DNA from: JAKALX01 sp964508715
GTDB lineage: Bacteria; Chloroflexota; Dehalococcoidia; Tepidiformales; Tepidiformaceae
Direction of reading: 5' to 3'
Assembly (NCBI GenBank): GCA_964508715.1
Contig: CAZDUX010000012.1
Span: 34,541-98,540 of the forward strand
DNA length: 64,000 nucleotides
Of this stretch, positions 43,521 to 52,153 are shown piece after piece (within the stretch, counting starts at the first letter, position 1; each line of letters opens with the position of its first letter). The position numbers were made by a program, and so were the translations under genes. The notes below the pieces were generated by a model. That model worked only from the letters and a program-made list of their open reading frames with translations. It ran no database searches and was not told the DNA's origin.

Positions 43521-45149
43521 CTACATCCGGAAGACGCCGAAGTTCCTGGCGCCCTTCACTTCGTTCGAGTGGACCGCCGAAAGGGTGATCCCCAGCACCG
43601 TCCGCGTATCGCGCGGGTCGATGATCCCGTCGTCTGCTACCCGGCCCGTCGCGTACAGAGCAAGCGACTCCTTCTCCGCCCGGTCCTCAGCCTGCCGGAA
43701 GAGCCGTTCGTCTTCCCCGGGGTCAAGCATCCTTCCCTGTGCCGCGGCGGCGCCCCTCCGGACGATCTGCATGACCCCCGCGATCTGCGTCGGCCCCATG
43801 ATCGAGATCTTCGCTGTCGGCCAGGCGAACACGAAGCGCGTGTCATACGCCTTGCCGCTCATCCCGTAGTTCCCGGCCCCGTAGCTCGCACCGATGATTA
43901 CCGTCAGGTGCGGCACCGTCGAGTTCGACACCGCGTTAATCATCTTCGACCCGTTTTTCACGATCCCGCCGTGCTCATAGATCTTCCCGACCATGTACCC
44001 CGTGATGTTCTGCAGGAACACGATCGGTACGTCCACCTGGTTGCACAGCTGGATGAACTGTGCCGCCTTCTCCGAGGAATCCGAGAACAGCACCCCGTTG
44101 TTCCCGATGATCCCCACGGGGAAACCGTGAATCGAGGACCAGCCCGTCACCAGCGTTCTTCCATACCCTGGCTTGAACTCCTCGAACCGTGACCCATCCG
44201 TGATCCGCGCAATCACCTCCCGGATGTCCACGGGCGTCTTGAGGTCGAGTGGCATCAGCCCCAGCAGCTCCTCCGGGTCATAGATCGGAGGGTCAGCCGG
44301 CATCGATGGCCCCGGCCCGAGCTTCCGCCAGTTCAGGTGCGCTACCACCTCCCGCGCCATTCGCAGCGCGTCCACCTCATCATCTGCCAGGTAGTCGGCC
44401 AGCCCGGAGATCGTGGCGTGCATCTCCGCGCCCCCCAGCTCTTCATCGTTCGAATCCTCACCCGTCGCCATCTTCACGAGCGGCGGTCCCCCCAGGAAGA
44501 CCTTCGAACGCTCTTTCACGAAGATGTTGTAATCGCTCAATCCCGGCTGGTAGGCGCCACCCGCCGTCGAACTCCCGAACACCACCGATACAGATGGGAT
44601 ACGCAGCGCCGAAAGCTCTGTGATGTCGTGGAACAACCGCCCGCTCTCGGCGAAGTGGTTCATCGCCCGCCGCATCTCCGCCTCCGCATCATCGCTCGAT
44701 CGCCGCAGGTCACCTCCCGCTGATTCCACGAACTGCACGTACGGCATCCGGTTCAACCGCGAAATCTCCAGCGCCCGGTCGATCTTCTTGCCGGAGATCG
44801 CGGTGATCGCACCCCCCATCACCGTCGGGTCGTGCCCGACAATCACGCACTCCGTCCCCGAGACCACGCCGATACCCGAGACGAACCCGCCGCCCACCGA
44901 GTAATCCGTCCCCCATCCCGCGAGTGGGCTCAGCTCCAGGAACGGTGAATCACGGTCCAGGAGGAGCTCGACCCGCTCACGAATGAGGAGCTTCCCCCGA
45001 TCGCGATGCCGCGCGATCGCTTTCTCGCCCCCGCCTGCCCGCGCGATCGCAAGCTGCTGCTCGATGACTTCCAGCAGGCCCAGCATCCCCCGCCGTGCCT
45101 CCTGGAACTGTTCGCTTCCGGTGTCGACCTGTGTTCGCCACGCTTCCAT
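43521..45149 (-). CDS. Acyl-CoA carboxylase beta subunit (carboxyltransferase)
   Basis: 542 residues. Two crotonase-like carboxyltransferase domains; 'VGHDPTVMGGAITAISGKKIDRALEIS' near 120, 'SSTAGGAYQPGLSDYNIFV' near 195 and 'GASYGAGNYGMSGKAYDTRF' near 425 are conserved in methylcrotonyl- and geranyl-CoA carboxylase beta subunits. Open frame reaches 45188, but MEAWRTQVDT at 45149 gives the family N-terminus. First gene of the five-gene operon; the divergent sodN promoter region lies upstream. Substrate among methylcrotonyl-, geranyl- or related acyl-CoA cannot be decided by eye. Confidence 0.9.
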   Translation of the reverse strand: MEAWRTQVDTGSEQFQEARRGMLGLLEVIEQQLAIARAGGGEKAIARHRDRGKLLIRERVELLLDRDSPFLELSPLAGWGTDYSVGGGFVSGIGVVSGTECVIVGHDPTVMGGAITAISGKKIDRALEISRLNRMPYVQFVESAGGDLRRSSDDAEAEMRRAMNHFAESGRLFHDITELSALRIPSVSVVFGSSTAGGAYQPGLSDYNIFVKERSKVFLGGPPLVKMATGEDSNDEELGGAEMHATISGLADYLADDEVDALRMAREVVAHLNWRKLGPGPSMPADPPIYDPEELLGLMPLDLKTPVDIREVIARITDGSRFEEFKPGYGRTLVTGWSSIHGFPVGIIGNNGVLFSDSSEKAAQFIQLCNQVDVPIVFLQNITGYMVGKIYEHGGIVKNGSKMINAVSNSTVPHLTVIIGASYGAGNYGMSGKAYDTRFVFAWPTAKISIMGPTQIAGVMQIVRRGAAAAQGRMLDPGEDERLFRQAEDRAEKESLALYATGRVADDGIIDPRDTRTVLGITLSAVHSNEVKGARNFGVFRM

Positions 45150-45248
45150 AGTCGCGCGAACCTTACAGCCCGAACACGGCGCCGTCATTCGCTACACCTT
45201 TCAATCCCGTCGCTCAGACCATCTCATCGTGGTAATCCCCCGCATCCG

Positions 45249-45262
45249 CACTATAATCAGAA
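45249..45262. promoter_or_regulatory. Bidirectional -10 region between the carboxylase operon and sodN
   Basis: CACTATAATCAG reads TATAAT on the plus strand (45252-45257, about 50 bases before sodN) and GATTATAGTG, with TATAGT, on the minus strand (toward the carboxylase operon). No good -35 is seen on either side. Confidence 0.5.
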
Positions 45263-45310
45263 CGCTCACTTCAGTTAGCCAGCCCAAACAAAAGGAGTAT
45301 GTGGAACCCA

Positions 45311-45754
45311 ATGAATCTCCTCGTCCGAGTCTTCGCCCCCAGGCACGTCGCCCTCGCCCATTGCGATGGCCCTTGCGGTGTCTACGATCCGGCCTCGGCA
45401 CGCATCGCCGCCGAGGCCGTCCTTTCCATGGAAAAGAAGATCGCCGCCCTCGGCGACGCCACCGATGCCGCGACTGTCAACACCCGCACCAGGTTCATCG
45501 TCATCAAGGAGCAGCAGGCCGAGATCGCCAAGCACGAACTCGATATTCTCTGGCACGACTATTTCAAGCCCGAGCACCTCGAGAAGTACCCCAACCTCCA
45601 CGACACCTTCTGGAAGGCCACCAAGCTCTGCTCGAAGAACAAGACCGAGCAGGATCCCGCTAATGGCGAAGCCCTTCTCGGCGCCATCGAAGCGATCCAC
45701 AACATCTTCTGGGCCACGAAGGGTCGCGATGTGCCCTTCTACCGCGCTAGCTAG
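45311..45754 (+). CDS. sodN: Nickel-containing superoxide dismutase
   Basis: 147 residues from the ATG at 45311 (an in-frame ATG at 45299 is only one base after the GGAG). The Ni-hook 'HCDGPCGVYDP' (His17, Cys18, Cys22) follows a 16-residue propeptide ending 'RHVALA'; cleavage before His17 would create the mature N-terminus that binds Ni. The rest matches SodN ('TRTRFIVIKEQQAEIAKHELDILWHDYFKPEH'). The hook has Gly at position 4 where the Streptomyces enzyme has Leu. Converts superoxide to O2 and H2O2. Followed by its protease gene. Confidence 0.95.
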   Translation: MNLLVRVFAPRHVALAHCDGPCGVYDPASARIAAEAVLSMEKKIAALGDATDAATVNTRTRFIVIKEQQAEIAKHELDILWHDYFKPEHLEKYPNLHDTFWKATKLCSKNKTEQDPANGEALLGAIEAIHNIFWATKGRDVPFYRAS

Positions 45755-45756
45755 CC

Positions 45757-46197
45757 CTGGCCACGCACATCTCCACCCGGAGGGGGAGTCCGCGCCGTCG
45801 GACTTCCCCTCCTTCTTGGGTAGCGGCCTTCATTGCCACCGCGCTCTCCCTCGTCATCGCAGTATGGTGCTGGAGCCGGCGCTTCCTCCGCTATGAGATC
45901 GGCGGCGAAAGCATGCAACCCACCCTCCAACCCCGGGACTGGGTGATCGCCGACCAAAGGCTATCCGCTCGTTCCGACCCCCGTCCCGGCCAAATCCTCC
46001 TCCTCCGCGACCCCGAGGATGATTCCCGCGTCCTCGTCAAGCGCGTCAGCCATGTTGACCCCCATGGCAACGTCTGGGTGCTTGGTGACAACTCTTCCGC
46101 CAGCCGCGATTCCCGCACTTTTGGGGCAGTCCCCCCCGAGTGCGTCCTCGCCCGTGTTCGCTGGCGCTACTGGCCTTTCCCGTTCGCACACCTGTAA
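45757..46197 (+). CDS. sodX: SodX-type nickel superoxide dismutase maturation protease
   Basis: S26 signal-peptidase-like protein. A membrane helix ('WVAAFIATALSLVIAVWCW') is followed by the catalytic Ser in 'GGESMQPTLQPRDWV' and the catalytic Lys in 'VLVKRVSHVD', then 'VLGDNSSASRDSRTFG'. The gene is next to sodN, as expected for the enzyme that removes the SodN propeptide. The first ATG (45913) comes after the catalytic Ser and the helix, so it cannot be the true start. No ATG, GTG or TTG occurs in frame between 45751 and 45913; CTG at 45757 or ATT at 45832 are the only candidates. Start unresolved. Confidence 0.75.
   Translation: MATHISTRRGSPRRRTSPPSWVAAFIATALSLVIAVWCWSRRFLRYEIGGESMQPTLQPRDWVIADQRLSARSDPRPGQILLLRDPEDDSRVLVKRVSHVDPHGNVWVLGDNSSASRDSRTFGAVPPECVLARVRWRYWPFPFAHL
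45779..45817 (+). terminator. Strong hairpin between sodN and sodX
   Basis: GGAGGGGGAGTCCG pairs with CGGACTTCCCCTCC (14 bp, one G-U) around a CGCCGT loop, followed by TTCTT. Likely ends or slows the sodN transcript so that sodX is made in smaller amounts. It lies inside the sodX frame if sodX begins at CTG 45757. Confidence 0.65.
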
Positions 46198-46285
46198 GCG
46201 ACCGCGCACGGCCGTCTGACTCCGCTTTCCCGGTCCGTCGGCCGCTCCCCCTGCCCTTTCCCGGCTCTACCGTTCGATCCGGGAC

Positions 46286-47338
46286 ATGGCTTTCAGAGGA
46301 CACTCCAGGGTTCGTATCGGTCTCGTCGCGCTCGTCGCGTTCGCGCTGCTTGGCCTTGCCGCCTGCAACGTCGAAACGCTCCCCGCTACATCCTCGGGCG
46401 CGAAACCCGCCACGACAGCCGGGAACCAACCCGTCACGGCCGACATCGGTCTCATCGCCTACGTCGACACCAACGGCTGCATCGCCCGGATTGCCGCCAA
46501 CGGCGACCCATCTTCCGCCAAGACGTTCTGCCCGCGCACTCGCACCGGCGTGAGCTATCTCTCCTGGCTCGATGGTGAGCGGGTGGTCTACATGACTCCC
46601 GAACCAGCGGCAACCGCCTGGCGGATGTTCGACTTCACCACCGGCGCCGATACCGCCCTCTCCGACGAGGATGCCCCGAAGATCCGCGTCCTTAGCGATG
46701 CCCCCTGGTATCGCTCCATCGATGGTGAGTTCGTCGAGTTCAGCCCCGAAGGTGTCATCTCCCGTGTCGAAGGCCAGGACCGGGTCATGATCTTCGACCC
46801 CCTTCGCGGTGGCGACACCGCGGGCCTGCCCCGCATGCTCACCTGGTCACCCGACGGTAAGTGGCTCCTCATCGCCCGCTCAACCGAGCGTTCCCTCTGG
46901 GTCATCAGCCGTGATGGCGCCGCAAGATACCAGGTCGCCGCCAGCAGCCGTGCCCACGTCTCCTGGTGGATGCCGAATATGGGCGCTCTCCCACATCTCG
47001 ACCTCACCTGCACCACCATCGCCGCCTTTGATTGCGAGGTATCCCTCGTCTCGCCCGCACCCGGCACGACAGTCGACCCTGACAGTGCCCGGGGCGGCGC
47101 CCTGCTCGAGTGGGCAATCTGCCCTGGCGCCACCGGCTACGAAGTTGTTGTTTACCCGCCGGGCGATACCGCGCCGGTCATCGATTACGTCACCACGGGC
47201 ACCACGATACGCGTGCCCGCCGCGACGCTTGCCTCCGCGCCGGCCAGCGGCTGGAGTTGGAAGGTGCGTTCACTCATCGGCCCTACTGCCGGGCCATGGT
47301 CCGAGGAAAGCTCATTCACTGTCGCCGGCGAGAAGTAG
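46286..47338 (+). CDS. Secreted lipoprotein with beta-propeller-like repeats
   Basis: 350 residues. Signal peptide with lipobox 'LLGLAAC' (Cys27), then a Thr/Ala/Pro-rich tether. Residues about 52-245 have TolB/WD-like repeats ('SYLSWLDGERVVYM', 'LTWSPDGKWLLIARS'), and residues about 250-345 look like a fibronectin-type beta domain ('ALLEWAICPGATGYEVVVYPPGD', 'GWSWKVRS'). Probably anchored on the outer face of the membrane; binding partner unknown. Convergent with the nucleotidyltransferase gene. Confidence 0.7.
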   Translation: MAFRGHSRVRIGLVALVAFALLGLAACNVETLPATSSGAKPATTAGNQPVTADIGLIAYVDTNGCIARIAANGDPSSAKTFCPRTRTGVSYLSWLDGERVVYMTPEPAATAWRMFDFTTGADTALSDEDAPKIRVLSDAPWYRSIDGEFVEFSPEGVISRVEGQDRVMIFDPLRGGDTAGLPRMLTWSPDGKWLLIARSTERSLWVISRDGAARYQVAASSRAHVSWWMPNMGALPHLDLTCTTIAAFDCEVSLVSPAPGTTVDPDSARGGALLEWAICPGATGYEVVVYPPGDTAPVIDYVTTGTTIRVPAATLASAPASGWSWKVRSLIGPTAGPWSEESSFTVAGEK

Positions 47339-47344
47339 CCCCGA

Positions 47345-48256
47345 TTACCCCGTCTTCAGTTCCCGCTCCCGCCGTTCCCGCCAGTACGATCGCCGGGCTC
47401 GCATCGCCTGCACCCGCCGCCACCCGTCGAGCGGAATGTCCCGCGTTCGCTCCAGCCCCCAGAGTGCCCGCAAGAACCCCGGCCCCTTCCGCACCCCGGC
47501 CACCATGCCGTTCCCGTCGGCCTGCCGCAGGTACCGGGTAAACGTGCTGGCCACAGCCCACGTTGCCCGTTCCTTGCGCCCCTGTGCCCGGTAGTCCACC
47601 CGTTCGACCCACCCGCGCTTCGCACCACGGAGCGCGGCCAGCGTGCTCTCCGGGACGCCCGCACCAAACTCGTTGCGCACGAACTCCAGCGACTCCGCCA
47701 TTGCCAGCGTCACCTTCCGCCGCCGTGCAATCCGCAGCACCACGTCCCACTCCAGTTCCCCGCCAAACGCTTCGATGATCGCCAGCACGTCGAGTACCCA
47801 GCGAATTGTCCGCGTGGGTGTAGCACGGAGCCCGTGCACGCACACCATCACCAGCAGGTCCTCCGGGGAAGGCACACGAACCTCGGCCCCCTCAACGGTC
47901 ATCCTTCGCGCGCGCTTCCATGCTCCTTGGTCCATTCCGGGCGCCCGGTTGTCCTCCAGCATCTGGCGATGCAGGTCGAGCGCCGCCCCCGACACGTTGC
48001 GCAATTCCAACGCATGCATGACTTCGAACACCCGTGACGGCTCCGGCGTGGGTGGCCACGACCTTTGCCAGCCCGCTGCCAGCAGTTCCTCCGCGCCCTG
48101 GCCCCGCACTGCCTCCACCTGCTGCTCCGCCGCACCCTGCAAGGATGCCTCCGCAATCCTCCGCCCCCCACTCCTCAGGGCATTGAACAGCCTCCCGAAA
48201 AACTCCCAACGCGACTGCGCCAGCAGCACCTCCGGCTCTTGCGTTACCTTCTTCAT
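47345..48256 (-). CDS. NTP_transf_5-type nucleotidyltransferase family protein, N-terminal motif missing
   Basis: 303 residues from the ATG at 48256, which has GGAGGAGG 7 bases upstream. 'LDLHRQML' near 95, 'VRVPSPEDLLVMVCVHG' near 125 and 'IRWVLDVLAII' near 150 match the C-terminal part of the uncharacterised nucleotidyltransferase family (PF14907). The N-terminal region where the family has its GxxSDxDLLV catalytic motif instead reads Gln/Ala/Glu-rich helix ('QGAAEQQVEAVRGQGAEELL'), so it may be catalytically inactive or a partial relic. Function unknown. Confidence 0.6.
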   Translation of the reverse strand: MKKVTQEPEVLLAQSRWEFFGRLFNALRSGGRRIAEASLQGAAEQQVEAVRGQGAEELLAAGWQRSWPPTPEPSRVFEVMHALELRNVSGAALDLHRQMLEDNRAPGMDQGAWKRARRMTVEGAEVRVPSPEDLLVMVCVHGLRATPTRTIRWVLDVLAIIEAFGGELEWDVVLRIARRRKVTLAMAESLEFVRNEFGAGVPESTLAALRGAKRGWVERVDYRAQGRKERATWAVASTFTRYLRQADGNGMVAGVRKGPGFLRALWGLERTRDIPLDGWRRVQAMRARRSYWRERRERELKTG

Positions 48257-48406
48257 GGTGGGTCCTCCTCCGGTTCGTTCGTCGCTGAACTCACCTTGCG
48301 AGTGACCCACCCCTCACACACTCAACGGATCGCTTCTGTGCCTGCCGCTTCACACTCCCACCCTCTCGCGTCAAACTGCTCCCAGCCGCTCACCGGGGGA
48401 CCAGCT

Positions 48407-49636
48407 TTGCCGCGACCACTCGAAGACATCACCATCCTCGACCTCACATGGGTCCTTTCCGGCCCCTACGCTTCCATGGTCCTCTGCGACCTCGGCGCCG
48501 ATGTGATCAAGGTTGAACGCCCGCCCCGGGGTGACATCGCACGAACTACCGGCCCCTACCAGAACGGCTGGTCCGGCTACTTCTTCTCTATCAATCGCGG
48601 CAAACGCTCCATCTCGATCGACCTCCGCCAGGACGAAGGCCGCGCCATCTTCCTTCGCCTCGTCGAGCAGGTCGATGTCGTGATGGAGAACTTCACCCCC
48701 GGCGTCATGGAAAAATTCGGCCTCGGCTACGATGTCCTCTCAGCACGCAACCCCCGCCTCATCATGGCCCGCACCAGCGGTTTCGGGCAGACCGGGCCCT
48801 ACCGCGACCGGCCGGCGCTCGACATCGTTGTCCAGGGGATGGGCGGCATCATGTCCATCACCGGTGAAGCTGGCGGGCCGCCCGTGCGCCCCGGCGCGAG
48901 CTATGGAGATATCAGCGCCGGCCTCTATACTGCCGTGGGTATTCTCGCCGCCCTCCATGAGCGCGAACGCAGCGGCCTCGGCCAGGAACTCGATATTTCG
49001 ATGCTCGATTGCCAGGTGGCCGTCCTCGAAAACGCCATCATGCGCTATGGCGTTACCGGCAAACCCCCCGAAGCCATTGGCACCCGCCACCCGAGCGCCA
49101 CACCGTTCCAGGCCTTCCCCACAGCCGATGGCTACATTGTCGTTGCCCTCGCGTTCGGCGAAGAGAACCAGTGGCATATGTTCTGTGGCTTCCTCGGCCT
49201 CCCCGAACTCATGGATGACCCCCGCTTCACCTCCAGCCCGAAGCGCACTGCGCTCCACGCCGAACTCGAACCCATCCTCTCGGCCGCACTCAGGCGTCGC
49301 ACCACCGCCGAGTGGCTGGCTGACTTCCTCTCCGCTGGCATCCCCTGCGGCCCTCTCAACACGATCCCCGATGTCGTTGCCGACCCCCAGGTTCAGCACC
49401 GCGCCATGATCCGCGAAGTCACCCACCCCGTCGCAGGCTCCATCCCCATTTCGAACACACCCCTCCGGATGTCCCGCAGCGAAAGCGGCATCAAGGGTCC
49501 GCCACCGAGCTTCGGGCAGGACACCCGCGACGTGCTTACGCAGTTCCTCAACCTCAGCGAATCGGAACTCGACACCCTCATCGCTCGCCAGGTCATCGCC
49601 ACGGAAGGCGGTCCCGACATCTCGAGTATCACCTGA
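48407..49636 (+). CDS. CaiB/BaiF class III CoA-transferase
   Basis: 409 residues from the TTG at 48407 (LPRPLEDITILDLTW), with GGGGGA 6 bases upstream; the frame is open further upstream but that part overlaps the nucleotidyltransferase gene on the other strand. Catalytic Asp168 in 'GASYGDISAGLY' is present, as are 'VLCDLGADVIKVERP' and 'TSGFGQTGPY'. Moves CoA between carboxylic acids; acceptor unknown. About the same length as formyl-CoA transferase and close in pattern to succinyl-CoA-dependent members. Confidence 0.9.
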   Translation: MPRPLEDITILDLTWVLSGPYASMVLCDLGADVIKVERPPRGDIARTTGPYQNGWSGYFFSINRGKRSISIDLRQDEGRAIFLRLVEQVDVVMENFTPGVMEKFGLGYDVLSARNPRLIMARTSGFGQTGPYRDRPALDIVVQGMGGIMSITGEAGGPPVRPGASYGDISAGLYTAVGILAALHERERSGLGQELDISMLDCQVAVLENAIMRYGVTGKPPEAIGTRHPSATPFQAFPTADGYIVVALAFGEENQWHMFCGFLGLPELMDDPRFTSSPKRTALHAELEPILSAALRRRTTAEWLADFLSAGIPCGPLNTIPDVVADPQVQHRAMIREVTHPVAGSIPISNTPLRMSRSESGIKGPPPSFGQDTRDVLTQFLNLSESELDTLIARQVIATEGGPDISSIT

Positions 49637-49650
49637 TCGCCCGCCGTACC

Positions 49651-50361
49651 TCAGCTTTCGCCGCTTGTTCGATAGAGCCGTCTTCGCGTGATGTACTCCT
49701 GCACACCCCGCGGGAGGTGCGGCGCGTCGCTGCCTGCTTCCAATGCCCGCCGGGCCGCTGTCGATGACATCGCCGCCGCCCCCTCGTCTATCTCCAACGC
49801 CACGATCCGTGCTGCAAACGCCCCCGTACCGTGCTCGATGAACGCCTCCACGACATCGATCCGGTCCTCTGCCCGGTTGGTCGCGATTACCCGGTGCTCT
49901 GCAAAGAACGGCTCGAGTTCCCGTTCCATCTCGCTGTAGTACTTCCGGTCGAACAACCGCACGAGCGTGTCGAACCCCACGACGAAGTCGAACCGCACCC
50001 CGGGGAACGCCTCCCGTAACGCCTCGCCCTGGTCCACCAGCCGGGCCGCGTTCACCGCCAGTACCCCCAGCCATCCGTGCTCCTCGCGGGCCGCGAGCAA
50101 CATCCCAACGCGGTCCGGAAGTGCCGCCCCGGATATCCCTTTGTCAACGTTCCTGGTACTCAACATCGCCGCCGCATCGGTCATCTCCTCGAGCGACCGC
50201 GCCCGCTCCAGCAGATGCAGATGCGCCAGCGTTGGTGGGTTGAACGCCGACGGCAGCACCGCTACCCGCCCATTGAATCCCGCGCCGCCATCAAGGCGTT
50301 CGGCCTGCATTGTTTCCTGGGCGGCTAGCCGCTCCAGCCGTTCAATCGTCTCGTGGTTCAT
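49651..50361 (-). CDS. NadD-like nicotinate-nucleotide adenylyltransferase family protein
   Basis: 236 residues. 'PSAFNPPTLAHLHLLERA' near residue 37 is the HxGH-type nucleotidyltransferase start; 'DFVVGFDTLVRLF' and 'MSSTAARRALEAG' match the NadD/NMNAT pattern (ISSTxxR). It would transfer AMP from ATP to nicotinate mononucleotide or a similar acceptor. The N-terminus before the core is a 35-residue extension. The ATG at 50361 overlaps the upstream gene stop (ATGA). Not adjacent to rsfS or obg, its usual partners, so a salvage or special role is possible. Confidence 0.75.
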   Translation of the reverse strand: MNHETIERLERLAAQETMQAERLDGGAGFNGRVAVLPSAFNPPTLAHLHLLERARSLEEMTDAAAMLSTRNVDKGISGAALPDRVGMLLAAREEHGWLGVLAVNAARLVDQGEALREAFPGVRFDFVVGFDTLVRLFDRKYYSEMERELEPFFAEHRVIATNRAEDRIDVVEAFIEHGTGAFAARIVALEIDEGAAAMSSTAARRALEAGSDAPHLPRGVQEYITRRRLYRTSGES

Positions 50362-50741
50362 TCTTCGTTTCCTGCGTATGCAGTGCTCTCGCAACCTGCC
50401 AGGCGCGGGCTGAATGCCACCATTCGCGGCGGGTCGTACGGCTCTCGCTCGCGCGGAGACACCATCCCCGGCCACCCTTTGAGTATTCCGGCAACGAGGC
50501 GGCGCCCTTGCTCATGATCTGCCAACTCCGCCCGTATCTCTTCCTTGCCGGGCATTCGATGTTTGAGGACCTGCCGTTCACGCACCATCAGCAGGCGATG
50601 CCCCGTGATGCTGCCCGGGTGTAGGCAATACACCCAGACCGGCAATCGAAATAACGCCCGTGCCACCTGTCCCGGTTTCCACTTCCGCGTCAAGGCCTCC
50701 TTCTCCTCGCTTGCCGGCCTGCCCGTCTGGTGACGGTACAC
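50358..50741 (-). CDS. Hypothetical protein, coupled to the NadD-like gene
   Basis: About 127 residues from the GTG at 50741 (an in-frame TTG at 50780 would overlap the ABC1 gene). 'ALFRLPVWVYCLHPGSITGHRLLMV' is reminiscent of the N-terminus of deazaflavin-dependent nitroreductase-type proteins, but the following GRxSG motif is absent, so it may be degenerate. The 4-base ATGA overlap with the NadD-like gene is the main reason to believe it is translated. No domain assigned. Confidence 0.4.
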   Translation of the reverse strand: MYRHQTGRPASEEKEALTRKWKPGQVARALFRLPVWVYCLHPGSITGHRLLMVRERQVLKHRMPGKEEIRAELADHEQGRRLVAGILKGWPGMVSPREREPYDPPRMVAFSPRLAGCESTAYAGNEE

Positions 50742-50764
50742 CAGCCGTTGGGCAGACTTGAAGG

Positions 50765-52153
50765 ATGACTCCGGAAGCAAGACAGGAGGGGGTCGCGAGA
50801 CACTTCCGTGCGGTGCGCGGAAACCGCATCACCCGCTCCTGGAAACCCGCCCGCCTTGCCTCCTCGGCCGCCTTCCGGTGGGCGCACGCATATCTCGCCT
50901 TCGGTGCCGGTCGTCGCAAGGAGCGCCGCCAGCGAGCCATGCTTCGCACCGCCGAGGACGTCACCCGCACCATGGGGGATATGAAGGGCGCCGTCATGAA
51001 GCTCGGCCAGGTCCTCTCCCTCATGGCCGGTGTGCTCCCCGAGGAAATGGCCGGCCAGCTCGCAACCCTCCAGTCGAACGCTCCACCCATGGCCTACGAC
51101 CTCGTCGAACAGGTCTTCCAGCGCGAATACGGCCGGTCACCCCAGAAGCTCTTCCGCCACTTTGAACGGGAACCGTTCGCTGCCGCCTCTATCGGCCAGG
51201 TCCACCGCGCGGTGCTCCACGATGGCTCAAAGGTCGCCGTCAAGGTCCAGTACCCCGGTGTCGCCGAAGCGATCGACCACGACCTCGCCAACGTCGGCCT
51301 CATGATCGGGCTCGGTTCACTCGTTGCGCGTGGCCTCGATCCGGGCCCAATCATTCGCGACCTCAAGGAAGGCATCCGAGCCGAACTCGACTACCGCAAC
51401 GAAGCACGCTGGCAGCAACGCTTCCGCGATGTCTTCGAAGGCCATCCATTCATCCACATCCCGCGCGTCTATCACGACCTCTCCACCAGTACAGTCCTTG
51501 TCCAGGAGTTCATCAACGGCCGCCCGTTCTCGGCAGCGAAGGACCTTTCGCAGCCCGAGCGCGATCGCCTCGGTGAGATCATCTACCGCTTCTGCTTCGG
51601 CTCCATCTACCGCCATGGCCTCTTCAACGGCGACCCGCACCCCGGCAACTACCTCCTCCTTGACAATGGCGGTGTCGCCTTCCTCGATTTCGGCTGCGTC
51701 GCCGAGTTCTCCAACGAGACCATCGAAGGCTTCAAGGCAATCATCAGAGGCCTCGTTGACGACGATCGCGAAGCCTGGCGCCAGGCGACCGAACGCATCG
51801 GCATCCTCAACCCGGCGGCGCGCTTCACCACCGAGGAACTCTATGCCCACATGCACTGGTACTGGGCACCCATCCTCGCTCGCCAGGTGACATTCACCCC
51901 TGAACTCGCCGCCGAAATGGTTCGAAGAAATACCCAGACCACCGGCCATGGCGGTGCCATCAACCGACAGTGCAACGTCCCCGAGGGAATGGTCTTCCTC
52001 ACCCGCATCAACTTCGGCCTTGCTGGCCTTTTTGCCGGGCTCCGGGCCCGTGGCCCCTGGCGCTCAATCGTCAGCGAATACGTCTACCATCTACCCCCAT
52101 CGACTGAGCTCGGCCGAAGGTCCGCCGCTCACTCCCCGGCTGATTGGGTCTAG
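50765..52153 (+). CDS. ABC1/UbiB-family atypical kinase
   Basis: 462 residues. KxGQ motif 'AVMKLGQVLSLMAG' near 77, Ala-rich loop 'AAASIGQVHRA' near 139, 'VAVKVQYPGV' near 156 and 'FNGDPHPGNYLL' plus 'FLDFG' near 290-315 define the UbiB/ADCK fold, which binds ATP and acts in isoprenoid-quinone or lipid metabolism. No long C-terminal membrane helix is evident. ATG at 50765 lies right after GAAGG. Divergent from the NadD-like unit. Confidence 0.88.
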   Translation: MTPEARQEGVARHFRAVRGNRITRSWKPARLASSAAFRWAHAYLAFGAGRRKERRQRAMLRTAEDVTRTMGDMKGAVMKLGQVLSLMAGVLPEEMAGQLATLQSNAPPMAYDLVEQVFQREYGRSPQKLFRHFEREPFAAASIGQVHRAVLHDGSKVAVKVQYPGVAEAIDHDLANVGLMIGLGSLVARGLDPGPIIRDLKEGIRAELDYRNEARWQQRFRDVFEGHPFIHIPRVYHDLSTSTVLVQEFINGRPFSAAKDLSQPERDRLGEIIYRFCFGSIYRHGLFNGDPHPGNYLLLDNGGVAFLDFGCVAEFSNETIEGFKAIIRGLVDDDREAWRQATERIGILNPAARFTTEELYAHMHWYWAPILARQVTFTPELAAEMVRRNTQTTGHGGAINRQCNVPEGMVFLTRINFGLAGLFAGLRARGPWRSIVSEYVYHLPPSTELGRRSAAHSPADWV

